From positions 20,561 through 84,560 of the forward strand of contig JAJQGL010000112.1 in assembly GCA_021200535.1 (NCBI GenBank): 64,000 nt of DNA. Reading direction: 5' to 3'. The translations under genes and the position numbers were made by a program. Of this stretch, positions 37,248 to 46,012 are shown piece after piece (the first letter of the stretch is position 1; each line of letters begins with the position of its first letter). The DNA comes from Clostridiaceae bacterium. Its GTDB lineage: Bacteria; Bacillota; Clostridia; Lachnospirales; Lachnospiraceae. The notes under the pieces were generated by a model. It was not told where the DNA came from and did no database searches. It saw only the letters and a list, made by a program, of their open reading frames with translations.

Positions 37248-38594
37248 TCACCCTTCTACAACATGTCCTTTCCGGTGCAATACTGCAGCGACCTGATCCA
37301 CATATCTGGCACACAGCTCCTGTGTATCCGCCTCCACCATCACGCGTATCAGCGGTTCCGTACCACTTTCTCGGAGCAGAATCCTTCCGTCAGCGCCAAG
37401 CGCCTCTTCCACCTTTTTCACCTCTGCAATAACATCTTCATCCTGCCGCGCCGCCGCTTTGTCCGCCACCCTGACATTTTTCAAAAGCTGTGGATAAATC
37501 TTTAATTCCTTGCGCAGCTCAGAAAGCTTTGTTTTCTTTTCAAGCATAACCTCCATCAGCATCAGAGAAGTCAAAACACCATCCCCTGTCGCTGCATATT
37601 TACTGAAAATAATATGCCCGGACTGCTCTCCTCCAAGGGAGTGCCCGTTTTTCATCATGTTTGCATTGACATATTTATCGCCAACCGCAGTCTTTTCATA
37701 GGAAATACCAGCCTTGTCAAACGCCTTGTACAGACCAAGGTTCGACATAACCGTCGTCACAACCGTATTATTGTTCAGCTCCCCCTTTTCTTTCAGGTAG
37801 CAGCCGCACAAATATAAGATGGCATCTCCGTCAATCACCTCTCCGTTGTCATCCACTGCAAGACAGCGGTCTGCGTCACCGTCATAAGCAAAACCCACAT
37901 CCAGATTATATTCCGCAACATGCTTCTGCAGATTTTCAATATGCGTTGAACCACAGTTTTCATTAATATTGGTACCGTCCGGATTCATGCCGATCGCATA
38001 GGTTTTTGCCCCCAGCGCATCAAATACACCCTTTGCCACAGAATAGGAAGAACCGTTCGCACAATCCAGCCCCACCCGGATATTTTTAAAAGAACGCGTC
38101 GCAAGCGACATCAGATAACCGATGTATCTGTGCCTGCCAATCGCATAATCCACGGTACAGCCAATTTTCTCTTTTGTGGCATACGGAATGGTGTCTTCCG
38201 GACTGTCAATATATTCTTCTATTTTTTCTTCGATTTCTGCCTCTAATTTCTGTCCGTTCCCATTGATTACCTTTAGTCCGTTGTCATAATACGGATTGTG
38301 GCTCGCCGATATCATAATGCCGCAGTCAAACTGCTCCGTGCGGACTACATACGAAACACTCGGCGTCGGCGTGACATGGAGCAGATATACATCCGCACCG
38401 CTTGCCGTCAGTCCGGAAGCCAGTGCATCTTCAAACATATAGCTGGAACGCCTGGTATCTTTTCCGATTACAATCCTTGCCTTATGCTCCTTTCCGTAAA
38501 ACCATCCTAAAAACCTGCCTACCTTGTAAGCATGTACTACATTCAGCCCAACATTTGCCTCTCCGCGGAACCCGTCTGTACCAAAATATTTCAA
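37248..38594 (-). CDS. glmM: Phosphoglucosamine mutase, TTG start
   Basis: Converts glucosamine-6-phosphate to glucosamine-1-phosphate for UDP-GlcNAc synthesis. The 448-aa product begins KYFGTDGFRGEAN, has the active-site phosphoserine loop GIMISASHNPYYDNG, the metal-binding DGDADRCLAVDD and the C-terminal phosphate-binding RESGTEPLIRVM. The DNA shows the start codon is TTG, with GGGAGG eight bases upstream. In Bacillus glmM sits in the cdaA-cdaR-glmM operon, and GlmM can inhibit CdaA; here it lies 10 kb from cdaAR next to tig. A good promoter lies just upstream. Confidence 0.96.
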   Translation of the reverse strand: MKYFGTDGFRGEANVGLNVVHAYKVGRFLGWFYGKEHKARIVIGKDTRRSSYMFEDALASGLTASGADVYLLHVTPTPSVSYVVRTEQFDCGIMISASHNPYYDNGLKVINGNGQKLEAEIEEKIEEYIDSPEDTIPYATKEKIGCTVDYAIGRHRYIGYLMSLATRSFKNIRVGLDCANGSSYSVAKGVFDALGAKTYAIGMNPDGTNINENCGSTHIENLQKHVAEYNLDVGFAYDGDADRCLAVDDNGEVIDGDAILYLCGCYLKEKGELNNNTVVTTVMSNLGLYKAFDKAGISYEKTAVGDKYVNANMMKNGHSLGGEQSGHIIFSKYAATGDGVLTSLMLMEVMLEKKTKLSELRKELKIYPQLLKNVRVADKAAARQDEDVIAEVKKVEEALGADGRILLRESGTEPLIRVMVEADTQELCARYVDQVAAVLHRKGHVVEG

Positions 38595-38644
38595 AATCTT
38601 TTCCTCCCAACTGCTAAACAGCTAATATCATTCAACAAATGTTA

Positions 38645-38673
38645 ATTCTAGCATAACAAACCACTGAAATCAA
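38645..38673 (-). promoter_or_regulatory. Sigma-A promoter for glmM
   Basis: Minus strand TTGATT, 17-base spacer, TAGAAT, about 50 bases before the glmM TTG start. Good match in both hexamers and spacing. Confidence 0.72.
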
Positions 38674-38709
38674 CCATTCCCGCACCGTCCGGAACGACTT
38701 CCGCCCGAA

Positions 38710-38770
38710 AAAATGTCATTTTTAAAATGGCACTAATAAGATTTTGCCCCCTTTAAAATGGTACATTTTT
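38710..38770. promoter_or_regulatory. Repeated AAAATG/CATTTT half-sites upstream of the XRE gene (candidate operators)
   Basis: Three overlapping dyads are built from the same half-sites: AAAATG-T-CATTTT, CATTTT-TAAAATG, and, 30 bases on, AAAATGGTACATTTT. They lie in the 228-bp divergent gap between glmM and the XRE gene, beyond the glmM promoter. Autoregulation by the XRE protein is the simplest reading. I find no convincing promoter for the XRE gene itself: TTGATA-16-TACAAA is present but would start transcription inside the ribosome site. Confidence 0.5.
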
Positions 38771-38822
38771 CTGCAAAACTTGATACACTCTTAACAAAAC
38801 ATACAAATGAAGGAGTTTAAAA

Positions 38823-39188
38823 ATGGATTATCAAAATACTTTTTCGTGCAAAGATTTTGGGCTGCGCCTGGCAAAGCTGCGTCAAAGCAGAGGCGTCAGC
38901 GCCAGACAGATGAGCTTAGATATCGGACAAAACAAAAACTATATCAATGCCATCGAAACCGGAAAAAATTATCCGAATATGGAAAAATTTTTTGATATCT
39001 GCCGCTATCTGCGAATTTCCCCAAAAGACTTTTTTCAAAATACCGATCCGGAAATTCCTCTTCACCAGGAATTTAATGAATTGCTCAATCACCTTTCCCC
39101 GAAAAAATGCCAGCATTTGTATCTGATTGCCTGCGATATGAACGAAAACAGCATGGAAAATGATATCCGTCAATATTCGCCAAAATGA
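38823..39188 (+). CDS. XRE-family helix-turn-helix transcriptional regulator
   Basis: A 121-aa DNA-binding protein. Residues ~12-66 form a Cro/C1-type HTH: FGLRLAKLRQSRGVSARQMSLDIGQNKNYINAIETGKNYPNMEKFFDICRYLRISPKDFF. The C-terminal ~50 residues (EFNELLNHLSPKKCQHLYLIACDMNEN) are a short helical tail without an obvious ligand domain. AAGGAG lies seven bases upstream. It is one of only four plus-strand genes. Its 3' end overlaps the 3' end of the convergent deacetylase by 19 bases. Repeated half-sites upstream suggest it controls itself. Targets are unknown; glmM and the deacetylase are physical neighbours. Confidence 0.88.
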   Translation: MDYQNTFSCKDFGLRLAKLRQSRGVSARQMSLDIGQNKNYINAIETGKNYPNMEKFFDICRYLRISPKDFFQNTDPEIPLHQEFNELLNHLSPKKCQHLYLIACDMNENSMENDIRQYSPK

Positions 39189-39985
39189 CACGTCTCCTGC
39201 CTTCTTGAAAGCGTTGCAAAACAATATCCTTCCTGCTTTATCTCTTCTATAATTTCAGGCAGTGCCTGCAATGTTGCATCACAGGTTGCAGAATCATGCA
39301 GCAAAATCACCGGATTATCATATTTTTTAAAGTCCTTCCGCACATTTGCAGCAATCGTTTCCGGTGTAGGACATCCCACCGAATCTTCCCCGCTGACATT
39401 CCAGTCTGCATATTCCATCCCCTCTTTTTTCATCGCTTCAATCACGCCGTCCCGAAAGCCCTGTACGTAAGCATTGGCGCTCCCCCAGGGAAACCGGAAG
39501 AGCTGCGGCGTAATCTGGCACTTTTCCTGAATGCAGTCCCTTGTTTTTAATAAATCATCAATATAACTTTCCTGCGATGCATAAATTACACTGGCATTGT
39601 GGCTGTATGTGTGGACGCCAATCTCATGCCCCTCCTCCTTTGCCTGCTTTACAACCGGAATCAGATCCCCATCAATCTGCTGGCCAATTAAAAAAAATGT
39701 TGCTGTTACCTGCTCTTTTCTTAATACTGCAAGATACTCCTGTGTCAGCTTACTCGGCCCATCATCAAAGGTCAGATACGCTACTTTGTCCCCGTCCGTA
39801 TTGACCGATGTCTGGTCCTCCGCCTGCCCTTTTTCACCGGAAACTGTTTCCTCCTGATTCCACACAGAGGTTACATCCTTCTGCATCCAAAGCATCCCCT
39901 GTACAAACAGGAACATGAAAAAAAGACAGAAAATAGAAACAGATTTTCTTATTATTTTTCTTCTTATATTATGGTTCGGTTTCAT
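39170..39985 (-). CDS. Membrane-anchored polysaccharide deacetylase (NodB/CE4 family)
   Basis: CE4-type deacetylase, likely acting on N-acetylated wall glycans outside the cell. After a basic N-terminus there is one hydrophobic helix (VSIFCLFFMFLFVQGMLWM). The NodB domain has all main motifs: TFDDGPS, HTYSHN (metal His pair), FRFPWGS, DWNVSGEDS and VILLHDS. So it looks catalytically complete, including the catalytic base Asp in the first motif. The start at 39985 (MKPNHN) is chosen over the ORF-track start 15 codons earlier, though the ribosome site is modest. A weak promoter (TTCAAA-17-AATAAT at 40059-40087) precedes it. Similar proteins act in spore cortex or vegetative wall modification; which applies is unknown. 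Confidence 0.9.
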   Translation of the reverse strand: MKPNHNIRRKIIRKSVSIFCLFFMFLFVQGMLWMQKDVTSVWNQEETVSGEKGQAEDQTSVNTDGDKVAYLTFDDGPSKLTQEYLAVLRKEQVTATFFLIGQQIDGDLIPVVKQAKEEGHEIGVHTYSHNASVIYASQESYIDDLLKTRDCIQEKCQITPQLFRFPWGSANAYVQGFRDGVIEAMKKEGMEYADWNVSGEDSVGCPTPETIAANVRKDFKKYDNPVILLHDSATCDATLQALPEIIEEIKQEGYCFATLSRRQETCHFGEY

Positions 39986-40179
39986 TGTGCAGCCTGCCCC
40001 CTGCCTGTGCTGATCCTTTTGCAATAACATAATCTATATCTATGAATCTGCACGCTTAATTATTCTGCTGTTTTGTCACTTTTTGAACGCTGTACCAGAT
40101 TAAGACTGCCTGCGGGTTCCTTTTGCAAAGTGCAGAATATCCGTATGCGGATTCCTTCGTTTCAGACCACAGCTGACGC

Positions 40180-40208
40180 TTGATTTTCCACACAGATTAC
40201 GGTATACT
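40180..40208 (+). promoter_or_regulatory. Sigma-A promoter for the cellobiose phosphorylase gene
   Basis: TTGATT, 17-base spacer, TATACT. The predicted start near 40215 is followed at once by a hairpin (GACCG-C-CA / TG-A-CGGTC at 40219-40242), and the leader is about 130 bases long. The rest of the 362-bp gap between the divergent deacetylase and GH94 genes (39986-40347) holds no gene that I can support. Confidence 0.7.
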
Positions 40209-40347
40209 TTTTTTGTATGACCGCCATAAAAAAGTGACGGTCAAAGGTCTGGAAATTAAGACAACCTGTTTGCTTATTTCTGTATTGTATACAGTACACT
40301 GGGGACCTGAAAACTATATATGCCAGCATGGCGGATTGGAGGACACT

Positions 40348-42792
40348 ATGAAATTTGGTTATTTCGATGACCCAAATAAGGAGTATGTCATTACGACTCC
40401 GAAAACACCACTTCCATGGATTAACTATCTGGGAAGCAATAATTTCTTTTCTTTGATTTCAAACACCTGTGGCGGCTACAGCTTTTATAAGGATGCAAAG
40501 CTGCTTCGTCTGACTCGTTACCGTTACAACAATATTCCAAACGACGAAGGCGGACGGTATTATTATATAAAAGAGGATGACACTGTCTGGAATCCCGGAT
40601 GGCAGCCGGTAAAGACAGAGCTTGACGCCTATGAATGCCGTCACGGCATGGGCTACAGCCGTTATACATCAGAAAAAAACGGTCTGGAAGCTTCTCTGCT
40701 TGCCTTTGTCCCGGTTCATGACAACTGCGAAGTAAATCAGCTTACCCTGACCAATAAAACCGATAAAACAAAAAACGTGAAACTTTTTTCTTACATAGAA
40801 TTTTGTCTTTGGAATGCAATGGATGATATGACAAACTACCAGCGTAATTTAAATATCGGTGAAGTAGAGGTAATCGGCTCTGCCATTTATCATAAAACAG
40901 AATACCGTGAACGCCGTAACCATTATGCTGTTTATTCTGTAAACTGCCCGGTTGACGGATTTGACACAAGCCGCGACGAATTTTTAGGCGCATACCGCGG
41001 TGTGACAAACCCTCAGGCTGTTGAGGAAGGAAACTCCCACAATTCGATTGCCAGCGGATGGTTCCCAATCGGCTCCCACCAGATCAATGTGACATTACAG
41101 CCGGGTGAGACAAAGAAATTTGTCTTTGTACTTGGCTATTGCGAAAACCCGGTCAACGAGAAATTCTCTGCACCGGACGTCATTAATAAAAAACCTGCGG
41201 ACGAGCTTCTTGCAAAATTTCAGACCAGCGAGCAGGTTGACGCTGCACTGGCAGAGCTTAACGCACATTGGGATGAGCTTTTGTCTAAATTTACGGTTTC
41301 CTCCAGCGAGGAAAAACTGGACCGCATGGTAAACATCTGGAACCAGTACCAGTGCATGGTAACGTTTAACATGTCCCGTTCTGCCTCCTATTATGAATCA
41401 GGCATCGGACGCGGTATGGGATTCCGCGACTCCTGTCAGGATTTGCTGGGCTTTGTACATCTGATTCCGGAACGGGCAAGAGAGCGAATTATTGATATTG
41501 CTTCCACACAGTTTGAAGACGGAAGCGCATACCACCAGTATCAGCCACTGACGAAAAAAGGCAACGCAGATATCGGTACCGGATTCAATGACGACCCAAT
41601 GTGGCTGGTTGCCTGTGTTTCTGCTTATATCCGTGAGACAGGCGACACATCTATACTGGATGAAATGGTTCCGTTCGATAATGACGAGAGCAAAGCGCAG
41701 ACGTTGAAGGAACATTTAAAACGCTCCTTCGACTATATCGTCAATCACAAAGGTCCTCACGGACTGCCGCTGATCGGACGCGCCGACTGGAATGACTGCT
41801 TAAACTTAAACTGCTTCTCTGAGCACCCTGGCGAATCATTCCAGACCTTTGGTCCGGATGACGGTCCGGTAGCCGAATCTGTATTTATTGCAGGTATGTT
41901 TGTCAAATATGGCAAAGAATACGCTGACCTGTGCAGCTTTACCGGCGATACGGCAGAAGCAGAACGCGCAATGAATGAAGTTCACGCAATGAATGATGCT
42001 GTATTAAAGGATGGCTGGGATGGCGAATGGTTCCTCCGTGCCTATGATGCCCAAAGCCGCAAGGTTGGTTCTAAGGAATGTGAAGAAGGCCAGATTTATA
42101 TTGAGCCGCAGGGCTTCTGCGTACTTGCCGGCATTGGTGTGGAAACCGGACAGGCCAAAGCTGCACTGGATTCCGTAAAAGAACGTCTTGATTCGAAATA
42201 TGGCATTGTTCTTTTACAGCCTCCTTATACCAAATACCATCTGGAGCTGGGTGAAATTTCTTCCTATCCGCCAGGATATAAAGAAAATGCAGGTATCTTC
42301 TGCCATAACAACCCTTGGATTTCCTGCGCGGAAACAATCCTTGGACGCGGAAACCGGGCATTTGAAATCTACCGGAAAACCTGTCCGGCATATATTGAAG
42401 ATATCAGCGAAATTCACTGCACCGAGCCTTATGTATACTCACAGATGATCGCAGGTAAAGATGCACATTTCTTTGGGCAGGCAAAGAACAGCTGGCTGAC
42501 AGGAACGGCTGCGTGGACGTTTGTAAATGTGTCACAGTACATTTTAGGTATCGTGCCTACTTTGACCGGACTCAGCGTAAATCCATGTATTCCGGCTGAA
42601 ATGGCAGACGGTTTTGCCATAACCCGAAAATACCGTGAGGGTGTCTACAACATTAAAGTAGAAAATCCGGACAAAGTAGAAAAGGGCGTAGCAAAGCTGA
42701 TTGTAGATGGCAGGGAGCTGACTGCTACTACCGTTATTCCATATGAAAAAGGCAAAACCAGCTACGACGTTACTGTTATAATGGGCGCCTAA
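40348..42792 (+). CDS. GH94 cellobiose phosphorylase
   Basis: Cytoplasmic enzyme splitting cellobiose with phosphate into glucose-1-phosphate and glucose, saving ATP. The 814-aa product starts [29 protein letters not shown], matching the cellobiose-phosphorylase subgroup more than chitobiose or cellodextrin phosphorylases. It has an N-terminal beta-sandwich (to about residue 300), an (alpha/alpha)6 barrel and a C-terminal jelly roll. The catalytic acid is Asp480 in [22 protein letters not shown] and SGTAAW-like [10 protein letters not shown] are phosphate-site motifs. GGAGG five bases before the ATG at 40348 rules out the ORF-track start 56 codons upstream. It is monocistronic, between its promoter and a strong terminator. 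The GH5 endoglucanase in this window could supply its substrate. Confidence 0.94.
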   Translation: MKFGYFDDPNKEYVITTPKTPLPWINYLGSNNFFSLISNTCGGYSFYKDAKLLRLTRYRYNNIPNDEGGRYYYIKEDDTVWNPGWQPVKTELDAYECRHGMGYSRYTSEKNGLEASLLAFVPVHDNCEVNQLTLTNKTDKTKNVKLFSYIEFCLWNAMDDMTNYQRNLNIGEVEVIGSAIYHKTEYRERRNHYAVYSVNCPVDGFDTSRDEFLGAYRGVTNPQAVEEGNSHNSIASGWFPIGSHQINVTLQPGETKKFVFVLGYCENPVNEKFSAPDVINKKPADELLAKFQTSEQVDAALAELNAHWDELLSKFTVSSSEEKLDRMVNIWNQYQCMVTFNMSRSASYYESGIGRGMGFRDSCQDLLGFVHLIPERARERIIDIASTQFEDGSAYHQYQPLTKKGNADIGTGFNDDPMWLVACVSAYIRETGDTSILDEMVPFDNDESKAQTLKEHLKRSFDYIVNHKGPHGLPLIGRADWNDCLNLNCFSEHPGESFQTFGPDDGPVAESVFIAGMFVKYGKEYADLCSFTGDTAEAERAMNEVHAMNDAVLKDGWDGEWFLRAYDAQSRKVGSKECEEGQIYIEPQGFCVLAGIGVETGQAKAALDSVKERLDSKYGIVLLQPPYTKYHLELGEISSYPPGYKENAGIFCHNNPWISCAETILGRGNRAFEIYRKTCPAYIEDISEIHCTEPYVYSQMIAGKDAHFFGQAKNSWLTGTAAWTFVNVSQYILGIVPTLTGLSVNPCIPAEMADGFAITRKYREGVYNIKVENPDKVEKGVAKLIVDGRELTATTVIPYEKGKTSYDVTVIMGA

Positions 42793-42820
42793 AAAAAACT
42801 GCCGTTGATCACGGGCATCT

Positions 42821-42860
42821 AAAAAAGCTGCCAGACCGCATTCCGGTCTGGCAGCTTTTT
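42821..42860. terminator. Strong bidirectional terminator between GH94 and dfrA
   Basis: A perfect 12-bp stem GCTGCCAGACCG / CGGTCTGGCAGC with a 5-base loop, with six A on the left and five T on the right, so it can end transcription from both convergent genes. Confidence 0.95.
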
Positions 42861-42864
42861 CATT

Positions 42865-43365
42865 CTATCGTTTCTGCATCTTCCTTTGATAGATCGTAAA
42901 GTAATATTCCAGATCATAATATGTCTGTTCCTCGGAATCATGTGTCATCACCCACTCCAGCTTCTGATCCAGATTTGGAAAAAAGGTATCTGCCTCATAG
43001 CAGTAATCCACTTTTGTCACATAAACTGTGCTGCAATATGGCAAAAACTGCTGATAGACGTCTCCCCCGCCAATAATAAATATTTTTTCGTCGGGATAAC
43101 TGCGCAGATGCTTTCGTGCTTCTTCAACCGAATGGACAACCTGTGCCCCTCTAAATTTATAATCCGGGGTTCTGCTCAGGACAAAATTATCTCTGCCGCT
43201 AAGAGCTGTGCCGCCCGGCAGACCCTCCATCGTTTTCCTTCCGCCAAGCACAGCGCCGCCGGCAGTCAATTCCTTAAACAGCCGTTTATCCGCCGGTATA
43301 CTCACCAAAAGCTTTCCTTTATTGCCAATCCCCCAATGGGAATCCGCACAAACAATCATATTCAA
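42865..43365 (-). CDS. folA: Dihydrofolate reductase
   Basis: Reduces dihydrofolate to tetrahydrofolate. The 166-aa product begins MNMIVCADSHWGIGNKGKLLVSIPADKRLFKELT, with the active-site acid in the IPADKR helix, followed by VLGGRKTMEGLPGG (NADPH binding) and IFIIGGGDVYQQFLPYC. Length is normal for chromosomal DHFR. A GAGGAAG lies about ten bases before the start. It follows hflX (75-bp gap) in the same direction and ends at the shared bidirectional terminator. No thyA is beside it. Confidence 0.95.
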   Translation of the reverse strand: MNMIVCADSHWGIGNKGKLLVSIPADKRLFKELTAGGAVLGGRKTMEGLPGGTALSGRDNFVLSRTPDYKFRGAQVVHSVEEARKHLRSYPDEKIFIIGGGDVYQQFLPYCSTVYVTKVDYCYEADTFFPNLDQKLEWVMTHDSEEQTYYDLEYYFTIYQRKMQKR

Positions 43366-43440
43366 AGCGTTCTTCCTCTCCTATCGTATTTTATGGTTCT
43401 TCGCTTCCGCCAGGTTCTCTTTCCTATTCCGCACAGCGCT

Positions 43441-44691
43441 TCAGTAAAAAAGATATTCATGCTGCCGGTCAATATACGCCTTAACATAGACCCCTTCCTC
43501 CCGGTATTCCTCCGCCAGCACCTGACCATATTTCCGGAGTTGGTTCACTCTTCCTCCCTCCTCATACGGAAACACTTTTTCAATCAAAACCTTTGCTGAT
43601 TTTAAAACATCACTGATAATATGAAGCATCTCATCAATGCCTTCCCCGTATTTTGCAGAAATTGCTGCCGTCTTGTCTGCCTGCAAATCCTTTAACGCCT
43701 CACCGGAATCATAAAGATCTGTTTTATTAAAAGCAGTAATAACCGGCTTATCCCCAACCTGAAGCATCTGCAGCGTCTGGTACACCGTATGCATCTGCGC
43801 ATCCATATCCGGATTCGAGCAGTCCACCACATGAAGTATTGCATCTGCATATTTTGCTTCCTCCAAAGTGCTGCGAAACGCCTGGATTAAATGATGCGGC
43901 AGCTTACGGATAAAACCAACCGTATCCGTAAACAAAATTTCCTCCCCATTTTCAAGCTTCCGTTTTCTTGTCGTCGGATCTAATGTTGCAAACAGCTTGT
44001 CCTCCGCCAATATCCCTGCGCCGGTCAGATGATTTAAAAGTGTCGATTTACCTGCATTGGTATATCCGACAATCGCAACCACCGGCACCGGATTCTCCTG
44101 CCGCTTCTTCCTCGTCAGCTCCCGGTTTTTCTGTACCTTTTCCAGCTCCCTTCGCACAAAGGTAATCCTCTCCCGAATCATACGTCTGTCCATCTCCAGC
44201 TTCTGCTCCCCCGGCCCTCTTGTGCCTATGCCGCCGCCAAGGCGGGAAAGCTCAGATCGTCCGCCGATCAGGTGGGAGGCCCTGTAACGCAGCTGTGCAA
44301 GTTCTACCTGAAGTTTTCCCTCACTGGTAGATGCCCTTTTTGCAAAAATATCCAATATCAGGACAGTCCGGTCAATCACCCTGACCTCTAACGCTTCCTG
44401 CAGATTGTGCAGCTGTGCCGGTGTCAGCTCATCATCACACACCACACAGTCTGCATGATGCAGAGAAACTAACTCCCTTACCTCATCTATTTTTCCTTTG
44501 CCAATATACGTTCCCGAATGAACGCTCTCCCGGTTCTGAATGACCTTTGCCACCGTTACTGCCCCGGCAGTCTGCCCTAACTCTTCCAGCTCAACCAGCG
44601 ACTGTTTGGTATCCTTCTGTACAGAAGTAGCCACTGCCACTAAAACAATCCGTTCCTCCCGTTCTGCTGTTTCCTTTAATGTCTCTGCCAA
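43441..44691 (-). CDS. hflX: GTPase HflX, TTG start
   Basis: Ribosome-binding GTPase that splits stalled or hibernating ribosomes. The 416-aa product has the N-terminal HflX domain (SGTYIGKGKIDEVRELV, LTPAQLHNLQEAL), the glycine-rich SRLGGGIGTRGPGEQKLEMDRR linker, and the G domain: GYTNAGKSTLLN (G1), TLDPTTRK (G2), DTVGFI (G3) and NKTD (G4). The start codon is TTG with GGGAGG seven bases upstream. It follows a TPR lipoprotein gene with a 112-bp spacer that can fold into a hairpin whose loop matches a downstream segment. Confidence 0.95.
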   Translation of the reverse strand: MAETLKETAEREERIVLVAVATSVQKDTKQSLVELEELGQTAGAVTVAKVIQNRESVHSGTYIGKGKIDEVRELVSLHHADCVVCDDELTPAQLHNLQEALEVRVIDRTVLILDIFAKRASTSEGKLQVELAQLRYRASHLIGGRSELSRLGGGIGTRGPGEQKLEMDRRMIRERITFVRRELEKVQKNRELTRKKRQENPVPVVAIVGYTNAGKSTLLNHLTGAGILAEDKLFATLDPTTRKRKLENGEEILFTDTVGFIRKLPHHLIQAFRSTLEEAKYADAILHVVDCSNPDMDAQMHTVYQTLQMLQVGDKPVITAFNKTDLYDSGEALKDLQADKTAAISAKYGEGIDEMLHIISDVLKSAKVLIEKVFPYEEGGRVNQLRKYGQVLAEEYREEGVYVKAYIDRQHEYLFY

Positions 44692-44732
44692 AGTCCATCC
44701 TCCCGCTATTTTTTTATTTTAATCTCCATTCC

Positions 44733-44791
44733 GGAGCGTTTTACGTAACAGGATGCCATCAAATCTATTTGTGACGCTCCTGCACAAATAG
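44733..44791 (-). other. Hairpin with loop-complementary downstream segment (candidate pseudoknot) ahead of hflX
   Basis: Minus strand CTATTTGTG / CACAAATAG forms a perfect 9-bp stem (44791-44765). Its 9-base loop CAGGAGCGT contains GGAGCGT, the complement of ACGCTCC found 25 bases downstream (44739-44733), just before the hflX ribosome site. Both pairings can coexist as an H-type pseudoknot. No strong T run follows. Confidence 0.55.
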
Positions 44792-44803
44792 ACAATCCTT
44801 TAG

Positions 44804-45997
44804 CTAAATTCTGGTCCGAATAAAAGATAATTCCTTTTCCATCTCCTGATCCGAAGGATATGCCCTGATATATGCTTTTGCCGCTTTCTTCGCCTTTTTA
44901 AATTTGCCGCACCGCTCATATAAAATCACCTGTGTCTTTCGCAATCCGCGCAGACATTCCGTATCATTGCATGCAAGCCCTTTCGTCAGCATGCTCTGCG
45001 CATCCTCATATTGCTCTTCATCCATATAAAGACTGGCCAGATAATAATACGCCCCTGCTGTATGAAGCAAATCCTTTTCCTGCAGATAATCCTCAAACAG
45101 GGAAAGCGCCTCACTCCCGTCCTGGGAAGAGGTGTCCTCCTGCTCTCTGGCATACTGCATCACACCCTGATAATAGAGTGCCTCTTTCTGTCCTTCCTGA
45201 TACGCTTTTTCGTAATATTCCTCCGCACTGTCATATTCCCCAAGCGCTGCTGCCGCCCTGCCCATCACGAGAAGATTTTCCGCATCATCCTCTTTTAATT
45301 CAAGCAGTTTTTGAAGGAGCTCCTGTGCCGCACTGTCCTGACCATTTTCCTGATATGCCTCCGCCAGGGCAAGGCTGGCATCGTAATTGGAATCATCTGC
45401 ACGAACCGCATCCTGATATACCTCAATAACGGCATCCTGACTGCCGAGATCCCGTTCAATACCGGCAAGCTCTGTATAGGCATCCTGATAGTCGTCCTGT
45501 TCCTCTAAAACCTTCTGACACTCTTCTTTTGCCTGTTCCAGATTTCCCTGTAAGTGCAGTACCACAGCTTTTGTATAGTGAAGGTCTGCATCCATATCCT
45601 CCAGACATTCATATGAAAGCGCCTGGTCGCAGTTTGCAATGGCGTCATCATAGCTTGCAGAGCCATACTGTGCCAAAGCTAATATATAATACAACTGTCT
45701 GCTTTCTTCATCCGAAAGTTCATCCTTTAACGCCTCCAATGCCTCCTGCACCACAGTCTCTGCCTCACTGTATTCTCCGGCACGGTACAGGGTCATGCCA
45801 TAGCCAATGTATTCCTCCCCACTGCCATTTTCGCTGACCGCTTCCTCAAAACAGGTCAGCGCCTCGGTATATTTTTCCTCCAAAGCAAGCTCCATTGCCT
45901 TTTGATATGGCTGGTCCGAATTGCCGCAGCCCCCGGCAAAAAGCATGACGCACACTGTTGCCGCAGCCGTATATCTCCACATTTGTTTTCGCTTCAT
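44804..45997 (-). CDS. TPR-repeat lipoprotein
   Basis: A 397-aa exported lipoprotein: basic start, hydrophobic helix and cysteine in VMLFAGGCGNSDQ (a slightly off-consensus lipobox). The rest is a chain of about nine tetratricopeptide repeats, for example YQKAMELALEEKYTEALTCFEEAV and ADLHYTKAVVLHLQGNLEQAKEECQKVL, ending in a basic KKAKKAAKAYIRAYPS repeat. TPR arrays are protein-binding scaffolds; the partner is unknown. The true ATG is 45997 with GGAAAG seven bases upstream; the ORF track adds a TTG codon. It lies 15 bp after a LytTR response regulator gene, so it is probably co-transcribed with it. Confidence 0.87.
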   Translation of the reverse strand: MKRKQMWRYTAAATVCVMLFAGGCGNSDQPYQKAMELALEEKYTEALTCFEEAVSENGSGEEYIGYGMTLYRAGEYSEAETVVQEALEALKDELSDEESRQLYYILALAQYGSASYDDAIANCDQALSYECLEDMDADLHYTKAVVLHLQGNLEQAKEECQKVLEEQDDYQDAYTELAGIERDLGSQDAVIEVYQDAVRADDSNYDASLALAEAYQENGQDSAAQELLQKLLELKEDDAENLLVMGRAAAALGEYDSAEEYYEKAYQEGQKEALYYQGVMQYAREQEDTSSQDGSEALSLFEDYLQEKDLLHTAGAYYYLASLYMDEEQYEDAQSMLTKGLACNDTECLRGLRKTQVILYERCGKFKKAKKAAKAYIRAYPSDQEMEKELSFIRTRI

Positions 45998-46012
45998 CAA
46001 TTTTCTTTCCTT

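Noticed and set aside
38780-38807. TTGATA-16-TACAAA as promoter of the XRE gene
   Set aside because: The predicted transcription start would fall inside the ribosome-binding site, giving a leader too short to use it.
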